DNA of 7,107 bases from Acetobacteraceae bacterium (GTDB lineage: Bacteria; Pseudomonadota; Alphaproteobacteria; Acetobacterales; Acetobacteraceae), in assembly GCA_003164305.1 (NCBI GenBank), contig PLSZ01000083.1, forward strand, positions 1-7,107, written 5' to 3'. The notes under the pieces are model-generated. The model did no database searches and was not told the DNA's origin. It worked only from the letters and a program-made list of their open reading frames with translations. The first letter of the stretch is position 1. The number at the start of each line of letters is the position of its first letter. Both the position numbers and the translations under genes were made by a program. Below, in pieces: positions 1 to 5,347 of this stretch.

Positions 1-1135
1 CGGGCGCGTCCTCGCCGGACACCGCCAACCAGGCCAGGCCGCCGGCCAGTTGCCCGGCCGCGACAATCAGGATCGGCACCAGCAGCGCCGATGCCGTGCC
101 ACCACGGTAGAAGTCGCGCCAAAGCAGCAAAGCGGCCGGGAGCAGGCAAAGAGATTGCATCAGCGTCTGCGATATCAGCCAGGGATCGCGTAACAGAAGG
201 GTCCACTCCTTGCGGCGCAGCGCCCGCGCCGGCGTCGAGCCGCGAAACCGCGACTGTCGCCTTTCATGCCGCGCCGCGCCGTGCGGCACACTGGCGGTGC
301 CCTGCGCGAGATGACCGAAGCGCGGCGCGAAAACGTAAATCGTCCCGGCCAGCGCGACGGCGCTAAGGCCAAGCACACCAGCCAGCGCCGGGAGATCGCC
401 TAAGACCGCGCGAGCCGGCAACCAGACGGCGCTGCCGACGTCAGGCGCGCGCCTGACGATCTCCGCCATTTGCAGGATGCCCATCTCAGGCGTCGCGCCA
501 TACGAGAGGATCGCGGCGAACTGGACGCCAATCACGAACGCCGCCCCGATCACCGCCGCGAGGATCTGCGAGATAACTCGCGTACGTCTGGGCCCGATCG
601 CGTGGAACAGCGCGATGGTGACCACGACCGCGATCGCGACCGCATCCATCGCCATCGCCACGACCACGGGATAGGCACCGAGCCACCGCGCTCCGCCAAG
701 CCATGCCAGCATGTTGATGAACGGCGCACCCAGCACCAGCATCATGAACACGATCGTCAGGGCCATCCCCGCGATGCGCACCGCGAACAACCGGGACACC
801 GAAGCGGGCGACGTCAGAATCAGCTCGAGATCGCCGCGCGCGTAGAACCCGCGCGTCACCGACTCCAGCGCCTGGGACAGCATGAGCGACCCGCATGGCA
901 GCAGCGTGCCGGTGATCACCACGAGGAGGTGTTTGTCGACCGGACCGACGAAGTTCCCTACCGCCCTGAGCATCAACCAGGCGAGGCCATGGGCGAAGAT
1001 CCAGAACAGCGCGAAACCCAGTATGACAGTCCTGGCGCGCCGGCGATGGCCGCCGGTCATGAGCGAAAGCCAATCGCGCCATGCCAGCCTCGCTTCATGT
1101 CGCGCGAACCAGCCAATCGTCCCGGGCCGGCTCAT
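1..1135 (-). CDS. ABC-2-type exporter permease, partial (C-terminal part beyond the left edge)
   Basis: This is the membrane subunit of an ABC exporter, working with the ATPase encoded just upstream. The frame is open without a stop from the ATG at 1135 to the window edge, giving 378 residues. It begins MSRPGTIGWFARHEARLAWR. Hydrophobic stretches that look like membrane helices lie near residues 38-56, 69-90, 119-140, 154-178, 189-211, 252-271, 329-348 and 357-380. Residues 97-110 (FYARGDLELILTSP) and the segment RKEWTLLLRDPWLIS near 308-322 resemble a family of two-halved bacterial exporter permeases that I recall from proteobacterial genomes. The visible end, SGEDAP, is normally internal in that family, so a good part of the protein is missing here. 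The start overlaps the ATPase stop as ATGA, with no separate ribosome site, so translation is probably coupled. The substrate is unknown. The family call is firm and the transported molecule is open. Confidence 0.85.
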   Translation of the reverse strand, partial: MSRPGTIGWFARHEARLAWRDWLSLMTGGHRRRARTVILGFALFWIFAHGLAWLMLRAVGNFVGPVDKHLLVVITGTLLPCGSLMLSQALESVTRGFYARGDLELILTSPASVSRLFAVRIAGMALTIVFMMLVLGAPFINMLAWLGGARWLGAYPVVVAMAMDAVAIAVVVTIALFHAIGPRRTRVISQILAAVIGAAFVIGVQFAAILSYGATPEMGILQMAEIVRRAPDVGSAVWLPARAVLGDLPALAGVLGLSAVALAGTIYVFAPRFGHLAQGTASVPHGAARHERRQSRFRGSTPARALRRKEWTLLLRDPWLISQTLMQSLCLLPAALLLWRDFYRGGTASALLVPILIVAAGQLAGGLAWLAVSGEDAP

Positions 1136-1944
1136 GCGACGGCGTCGTCGTGCGTGACGGCGGCGGCGTGAGTGTCGGCGGAGTCCCGCCCGAGGGCGGT
1201 GTCTTGCGCGACGAGGGCGAGGAACGTGTCCTCGAGGCTGGCATGTCCGGAGCCCGCCTGGCGGCGCAACGCATCCAATGTGCCCTCGGCGATCAGGTTA
1301 CCTTTGTCCATGACGCCAATGCGATCGGCCATCCGTTCGGCGACGTCCAGGATATGAGTCGTCATGATGACCGAGCAGCCGCCATGGACGCGCTCGCGCA
1401 ACATCTCTTTGACGGTCCGTGACGAACCGGCGTCGAGGCCGGTGAGCGGTTCGTCCAGGATGATGAGGCGCGGTTCGTGGACGAGCGCCCCGGCCAGCGC
1501 CACTTTCTGACGCATGCCCCTGGACAGACTCTCGCAACGTTCGTCGGCATGCGGCGTCAGGTCAAGCCGCGACAGCAGGTCACGCGCCCGCGCCGCCGCG
1601 ATTTTGTCATCGACCGCCCATAGCCCGGCGACGAAGTCGATATATTCCATGGGCGTCAACTTGTCGTAGATCATCGGCTCATCGGAGAGCCAGGCGGTGA
1701 TCCGTTTCGCGCCGATGGGATCAGCCAGCGCGTCAATGCCGCAGATGGCGATCGATCCGCTGTCCGGCCGGAGCAGACCGGTCACCATTCGCAACGTTGT
1801 CGTCTTGCCCGCGCCGTTGGGTCCGAGCAACGTATAAAATTCGCCGGCGGGGACGCTCAGATCCAGTCCGACCACCGCCGGGCGCTCAAATTTTTTGGCG
1901 AGCGCGCGGATTTTGAGGGCAAGAGGCGGTGCGATCCGCGTCAC
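1132..1944 (-). CDS. ABC transporter ATP-binding protein (exporter ATPase)
   Basis: This 270-residue cytoplasmic ATPase would power the permease encoded directly downstream. The nucleotide-binding motifs are in the expected order: Walker A GPNGAGKTT at 41-49, signature LSRGMRQK at 140-147, Walker B LIILDEP at 160-166, D-loop TGLD at 168-171 and the switch histidine H197 in TTHILD. At the Q-loop, where many ABC ATPases have Gln, it reads LSDEP with Asp88. I recall a similar D-E-P in other exporter ATPases of this type, so it is probably a subfamily trait. A C-terminal tail after about residue 245 is polar and shows no motif. The start is GTG at 1944; no ATG lies in frame upstream before a stop. 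GTG overlaps the stop of the upstream gene as GTGA, and the stop overlaps the permease start as ATGA. This points to a coupled three-gene unit. The transported substrate is not indicated. Confidence 0.95.
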   Translation of the reverse strand: MTRIAPPLALKIRALAKKFERPAVVGLDLSVPAGEFYTLLGPNGAGKTTTLRMVTGLLRPDSGSIAICGIDALADPIGAKRITAWLSDEPMIYDKLTPMEYIDFVAGLWAVDDKIAAARARDLLSRLDLTPHADERCESLSRGMRQKVALAGALVHEPRLIILDEPLTGLDAGSSRTVKEMLRERVHGGCSVIMTTHILDVAERMADRIGVMDKGNLIAEGTLDALRRQAGSGHASLEDTFLALVAQDTALGRDSADTHAAAVTHDDAVA

Positions 1945-2447
1945 GACTGGCCGAAGGAAACCCGGCGCGACACCGAATTTCCGTTCTGGCGCGCCGGCCG
2001 GTGCCGCGGTGCGCCGTCTCGTTCATCCTGCCGATGTTCTCGCGCCGCATGGGCGTCGCGGGCGGCGGCGATGGCCGGATTGGCGCATTCCCACTCGGCG
2101 ACCAGGTCCGGCATGTTCCAGAATTCGGGGACCGGGCCATGTTCGCCTTCGTATCGCGACGCGGCCTCGCGGCGCCAGCGGTCGACGACCGCGACCATGC
2201 GGCAAAGAATGAGCAGGTCAGGATGCGGACATTGGTGATTGTAGCCGAGATAATGCGTCGGCGCGCCCGCATGGATCCAATCCGCCCGCGTGAAGCCCAG
2301 GAAACGGGGTTCCTTGCCACCGGAACGATCGTGCCGCGCGGCGATGAAGGCATCGCGGTCGGCGGCGATGCGCGCCGCGATGCCGGCGCCGAAAACGCGA
2401 AGACGGTCCTTGGCGAGAACGTCAGCGGGCCAGGATTCTTCCATCAT
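1941..2447 (-). CDS. hypothetical protein with His/Cys-rich segment, first gene of the ABC exporter group
   Basis: I do not recognise this 168-residue protein. It has no signal peptide and no membrane segment, so it is probably cytoplasmic. The middle (residues 45-125) is the most protein-like part, rich in Trp, Tyr, His and Pro. A segment near 64-82 holds His65, His71, Cys73, His75 and Cys82, with another Cys at 121; a metal site is possible but unproven. The last 40 residues are charged, low in hydrophobics and may be disordered. Two ATG codons are adjacent at 2447 and 2444. A GGAG at 2451-2454 sits 3 bases before the first and 6 before the second, so the second may be the real start. The stop overlaps the ATPase start as GTGA, so it is likely co-translated with the exporter and could modulate it or handle its substrate. 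The competing frames on both strands have less protein-like composition. Confidence 0.7.
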   Translation of the reverse strand: MMEESWPADVLAKDRLRVFGAGIAARIAADRDAFIAARHDRSGGKEPRFLGFTRADWIHAGAPTHYLGYNHQCPHPDLLILCRMVAVVDRWRREAASRYEGEHGPVPEFWNMPDLVAEWECANPAIAAARDAHAAREHRQDERDGAPRHRPARQNGNSVSRRVSFGQS

Positions 2448-2450
2448 GGT

Positions 2451-2454
2451 CTCC
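2451..2454 (-). promoter_or_regulatory. ribosome binding site GGAG of the 168-residue hypothetical gene
   Basis: On the minus strand GGAG is followed by ACC and then ATGATG. The spacing is 3 bases to the first ATG and 6 to the second, which favours the second ATG at 2444. It is the only recognisable Shine-Dalgarno sequence in this three-gene group; the two downstream genes rely on overlapping stop and start codons. Confidence 0.55.
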
Positions 2455-2455
2455 G

Positions 2456-2476
2456 GGGCGTGACAAGCACGCGCCC
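2456..2476 (-). promoter_or_regulatory. possible small hairpin just before the ribosome site
   Basis: On the plus strand GGGCGTG (2456-2462) and CACGCGCCC (2468-2476) can pair around the 5-base spacer ACAAG, with two extra bases on one arm. In the minus-strand transcript the hairpin would end one base upstream of the GGAG ribosome site and could affect access to it. It is short and the DNA is GC-rich, so chance is a real alternative. Confidence 0.2.
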
Positions 2477-2584
2477 TTTAAGTTCAGCAAGCATCGTTCG
2501 CGCGGACGAAGATGCCAGGACCGCGAGCCTGAAATTGAGGATTCCTATCCGCGCGGAGCAAATCCCCCATCCCGTCACACCTTC

Positions 2585-2635
2585 CGGAGCTGACCCGTTG
2601 CCGTCAACCGTCGGAAAATACTCACGGCGGCTCCG
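2585..2635. repeat. nested imperfect inverted repeats
   Basis: Outer arms CGGAGC (2585-2590) and GCTCCG (2630-2635) enclose inner arms GCCGT (2600-2604) and ACGGC (2624-2628). The spacing between outer and inner arms is uneven (9 bases against 1), so a folded stem would have a large bulge. In the minus-strand RNA the inner loop includes UUUU. It could be part of a transcript end or a leader structure, or a coincidence in GC-rich sequence. Confidence 0.25.
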
Positions 2636-2642
2636 TACTTCG

Positions 2643-2672
2643 CGGTGACAATTGGTGTTGTTTCTGTCACCG
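2643..2672 (-). terminator. perfect 8-base inverted repeat directly after the receptor stop, possible terminator
   Basis: CGGTGACA (2643-2650) and TGTCACCG (2665-2672) are perfect inverse complements separated by 14 bases. In the receptor transcript the stem starts one base after the TGA stop (2674-2676), the place where a terminator or mRNA-stabilising hairpin is expected. No run of U follows the stem, so it is not a classical intrinsic terminator. An operator bound by a dimeric regulator is another reading, since the arms are one and a half turns or more apart and match exactly. Confidence 0.4.
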
Positions 2673-2673
2673 A

Positions 2674-4791
2674 TCAAAAATGCGCGTTGACGCTCACGAT
2701 CGCGCTCCGTTCGACCGGCGGCCCGGCGGTCTGCATCAGACGGGATGTGTTGAATTGGCGCACCGTGGCCGCGACGGTCAAAGTATCGGTAAGCCGGTAA
2801 CCGATTCGCCCATTGAGCAGAATATAGTTGGGCACTTCAACCGGCCGCAACGCGGTCCCGGCGAGCTGGAAATCCAGATAGCTCGATTGCCAGCGCGCCA
2901 TCAGGTCGAGTTCCAGGCGGTCCCTGGTATATCCGATCCCGGCCACGACCACGTGGCGGGGTACGCTGTCGGAATAACTCGCCGCGCTGGTCGGAACCGG
3001 TCCGCTGTTGAGGGTCGTGGCATCCGTCGTGACGACAAAAGAATAGCTGAGGTTCCATCTTAGGCCCGTCGTTGAGTGCCCGCGAACGCCAAGTTCCGTG
3101 CCGATGGCGTCGCCGTGTCCGACGTTACTGGCCAGCAGAAGAGGTATCCCCATCGCTCCGACGACCGGAGGCGACGAGAACGGCTCGCTGATCAGATCTT
3201 CATTGCGCTGATAAAATACGGACGCCCGCGAGGTGGAACCGATCGACGGAATCTCCCGATCATAATCCAGTTCAAGGTTATAAACCAAGGTCGGATGCAC
3301 GTCAGGATTGCCGGAGATCGCCGCGGCACCAATGGTACCCGCGGGAATCTGCAGGCCAAAGTCGACCAGGCTGGGGGCCTGGACCCCGCGCGCCGCCATC
3401 AGCCGAATAGTATCCTGGTTTGTCGGTTGAAACACCACACCGGAATTGAAGCTGGCGACGGTAAATCCCGCGTCGTTGTAATCGGCCGGCGTCAATCCGG
3501 ATCCGGCCGCCGGCGTGCCTGAATAGCGCAGACGCAAATTGTCCACCCGCAGCGCGTTGGTGACGGAAACCCCGGGCGATATCCGCCAATCCCACATGAC
3601 GCTGCCGGCGAGGACCTGATAACCGATGGTTCCATTGAAGAAACCCCCGGTGGCGAAATTGTCGCGATACTCGAGCCCGACGCGGACCGTGTGATTGGTG
3701 CCGAGTTTGACGAGATCGCTCGCTTGCACCACGTAGACGTCTTCCTTTGCCGAGGCCGACAGATTCGCGAGGCCGGCCGCGTTAATTGAAACCAGCTCCT
3801 CGTTGCGATAGGCGTTAAGGTTGAGCACACCGATCGGCGTGTCCGCCGTCAGTTCGGCGCGCAGGGAATTGTTACGGGAATACGACGTGTCAAAGACACC
3901 ATCCAGATCTTTCTCAGCCAGCTGGCCGTCGGCCATACTCGCCTCGAGTACCAGTTCGACATTCGGCGTGATCCGCGCCCTGCCATCGATGTTGAAGGTG
4001 CCGATCAACGGCGACCGCCGGGCGACGGCATCGGACGCAGTCAGGTTGCCTGGCACGAAGTCCCTGGCCTGAAGTCCGCCCAGAGAAAGCCGCAGACCGG
4101 CGTTGTCGCCGACCCGAGCCGTGGTCACCGCCGACCCGCCGATATAATTTTGTGTCCCACCGCGCAGCGTCGCGGTGTTGATGCTGTCGTAGAGCGGGCT
4201 GTAGGTGATGATATTGATGACGCCGCTGACCGCGTTGAAACCATAGAGTGCCGAGTTGGGCCCTTTGATCACTTCGATCTGGCGGATTTCCTCCATTTGC
4301 ACGGGAATGGTAAACCAGGAGACGTGGCCGTAGTCGTCGCTATAGACCTGTCTGCCATTCACCAGGACCAGCAGACGCGGGTTGTACGGCTGGTTGTAGC
4401 CGCGGATGCCGACTTCCGCGTCGGCGACACCATAGGTTCGAACGTCAACGCCCGCGACGAACTGCAATACGTCGGGGATACTGGTGGCACCGGAACGTCT
4501 TATGTCGTCCTGCGTGATGATCACCATGTTCACCGGCGCGTCGCTGGCACGCTGCGGCTTGCCTGTCGCGGATTGGGTGACAGGCTCGCCGAACAGCTGC
4601 TCCATTCCCCGGTAGTCGATATCCTGAGCCGTGGCCGCCGAGCTCGCGACCAACATCAGCGTCATGACGGCAAGCGCGAGTCGTGGGATCGACACGATCC
4701 CGAGAAGCCTCCGCGACGGCACCGATCCCCGCATACACGATCGTTGGCGAACGACATCGTTCAACGGCGTGGTCCGGGCCCCAATCGACAT
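2674..4791 (-). CDS. TonB-dependent outer-membrane receptor
   Basis: This gene encodes a 705-residue outer-membrane gated channel that would take up or sense a scarce ligand using TonB energy. The chosen start is the ATG at 4791, six bases after GAGGAG; in-frame TTG (4824) and ATG (4821) codons upstream lack a ribosome site. A long signal peptide follows, with a basic stretch, the hydrophobic run LALAVMTLMLVASSA and a likely cut near residue 55-56 (ATAQ/D). EPVTQSA at about 69-75 may serve as the TonB box. The plug domain runs to about residue 200 and carries ITQDDIRRSGA, the segment VGIRGYNQP, and IEVIKGPNSALYGFNAVSGV before INIIT. The rest has alternating barrel-strand character and ends in Phe (VSVNAHF), the usual outer-membrane assembly signal. 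No FecA-type N-terminal signalling domain is present. The substrate is unknown. It follows a YfiR-like gene by 34 bases and a PAS-GGDEF-EAL gene, which suggests a sensory link to c-di-GMP. Confidence 0.95.
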   Translation of the reverse strand: MSIGARTTPLNDVVRQRSCMRGSVPSRRLLGIVSIPRLALAVMTLMLVASSAATAQDIDYRGMEQLFGEPVTQSATGKPQRASDAPVNMVIITQDDIRRSGATSIPDVLQFVAGVDVRTYGVADAEVGIRGYNQPYNPRLLVLVNGRQVYSDDYGHVSWFTIPVQMEEIRQIEVIKGPNSALYGFNAVSGVINIITYSPLYDSINTATLRGGTQNYIGGSAVTTARVGDNAGLRLSLGGLQARDFVPGNLTASDAVARRSPLIGTFNIDGRARITPNVELVLEASMADGQLAEKDLDGVFDTSYSRNNSLRAELTADTPIGVLNLNAYRNEELVSINAAGLANLSASAKEDVYVVQASDLVKLGTNHTVRVGLEYRDNFATGGFFNGTIGYQVLAGSVMWDWRISPGVSVTNALRVDNLRLRYSGTPAAGSGLTPADYNDAGFTVASFNSGVVFQPTNQDTIRLMAARGVQAPSLVDFGLQIPAGTIGAAAISGNPDVHPTLVYNLELDYDREIPSIGSTSRASVFYQRNEDLISEPFSSPPVVGAMGIPLLLASNVGHGDAIGTELGVRGHSTTGLRWNLSYSFVVTTDATTLNSGPVPTSAASYSDSVPRHVVVAGIGYTRDRLELDLMARWQSSYLDFQLAGTALRPVEVPNYILLNGRIGYRLTDTLTVAATVRQFNTSRLMQTAGPPVERSAIVSVNAHF

Positions 4792-4797
4792 ATGATG

Positions 4798-4803
4798 CTC
4801 CTC
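4798..4803 (-). promoter_or_regulatory. ribosome binding site GAGGAG of the receptor gene
   Basis: GAGGAG on the minus strand is separated by six bases (CATCAT) from the ATG at 4791. It decides between three in-frame starts: the two codons at 4824 and 4821 sit only a few bases after the preceding stop and have no such sequence before them. Using 4791 also shortens the segment ahead of the signal peptide. Confidence 0.75.
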
Positions 4804-4825
4804 GACATGGTCACCGCGCATCAAC

Positions 4826-5347
4826 TTAGAATTCGGTAATCATCATGCGAAACACTGAACCGAATGTGGTGTCGTCATCTTCCGCCGCGGCTCTGTTGAC
4901 ATATATCTCGATCTTCGGAACGATCTGCACACCGATCGCGCAGATACCATTCCGCACCTGCGCGATATCGAGCGTGACACAGGGTATCTTCCTCCGCTTC
5001 GCGACATCGGAGATTTGCGTCGCCTGATCCGCGAGACCTTCGGGCAGGAAGAAGACGTCAACCTGCGCCGCGGCCGCCTGGTCGATCCTTACCCGAACCG
5101 GGGTGAATAACAGATTGCCCGCCTGAAGGCCGCTGCCAAGCAATGCCAGGTCGGAATCAGCTTCATGAACGGACTGGTCGTCGCTGGGGACATATACGAT
5201 GCCAAGGCGCACCGTTCCGGTGAGTGGTTTTTCAAGAAAACCCAGTACCCTGGCCACGAGTTGCAGATCGACCCGCGTCAACTGTGCCTGGGCTGTCGCG
5301 GCGTACAGAACGCACAGAGCAGTCGCGCCGATCGTCAGCAGCCTCAT
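4826..5347 (-). CDS. secreted periplasmic protein, probably YfiR-like (DUF4154-type)
   Basis: This 173-residue protein has a clear signal peptide: MRLLTIGATALCVLYAATAQA with a cut near residue 22 (AQA/Q), so it should act in the periplasm. The mature part (about 151 residues) has an alternating strand-helix pattern: RLGIVYVP near 47-54, VDVFFLPEG near 96-104, and IPCVTLDIAQVRNGICAIGV at 121-140, followed by PKIEIYVN. This order and the size resemble YfiR-type proteins, in which a periplasmic domain restrains a diguanylate cyclase; the similarity is by pattern only and should be treated as tentative. Cys123 and Cys136 are the only cysteines of the mature part and could form a disulfide. The start ATG overlaps the stop of the PAS-GGDEF-EAL gene as ATGA, and the receptor gene follows 34 bases later. 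This placement between a c-di-GMP enzyme and an outer-membrane receptor supports a signalling role. Confidence 0.75.
   Translation of the reverse strand: MRLLTIGATALCVLYAATAQAQLTRVDLQLVARVLGFLEKPLTGTVRLGIVYVPSDDQSVHEADSDLALLGSGLQAGNLLFTPVRVRIDQAAAAQVDVFFLPEGLADQATQISDVAKRRKIPCVTLDIAQVRNGICAIGVQIVPKIEIYVNRAAAEDDDTTFGSVFRMMITEF

Larger units (their letters stand above)
2448..2673. other. 226-base gap between the receptor and the exporter group
   Basis: No convincing gene lies here. An open frame of 77 codons can be drawn on the minus strand, but it begins with TTG inside the receptor stop region, has no ribosome site and an unlikely composition. The gap should hold the 3' end of the receptor transcript and, if the exporter group is transcribed independently, its promoter. 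A TTGACG hexamer at 2602-2607 (minus strand) resembles a -35 box, but no fitting -10 box follows at about 17 bases, so I do not call a promoter. Inverted repeats within it are listed separately. Confidence 0.6.

Noticed and set aside
600..660. Repeated GCGATCGC-like octamers and GATCGC-rich stretches
   Set aside because: They fall in coding sequence and are explained by frequent Ala, Ile, Asp and Val codons in a GC-rich genome. They are not arranged as a regular repeat.
470..1171. Long plus-strand open frame of 233 codons
   Set aside because: It lies opposite the permease gene and its product is almost entirely Arg, His, Asp, Gln and Pro, typical of an antisense shadow in GC-rich DNA. The minus-strand frame gives a membrane protein with coherent helices.
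2499..2557. Two copies of CGCGCGGA about 50 bases apart as possible operator repeats
   Set aside because: The shared core is eight bases of pure G/C-rich sequence, which is common in this DNA by chance. Only one copy is part of a palindrome.
1929..2648. Plus-strand open frame of 239 codons
   Set aside because: It runs opposite the hypothetical gene and the gap, and the product lacks recognisable domains. The minus-strand frame has a ribosome site and a coupled stop/start overlap.
2444..2677. Minus-strand frame of 77 codons between the receptor and the hypothetical gene
   Set aside because: It begins with TTG inside the receptor's last codons, has no ribosome site, crosses the inverted repeats and has no protein-like pattern.
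4150..4839. Plus-strand open frame of 229 codons
   Set aside because: It is opposite the receptor's signal peptide and plug domain, whose motifs are unmistakable. The product is low in hydrophobic structure and shows no motif.
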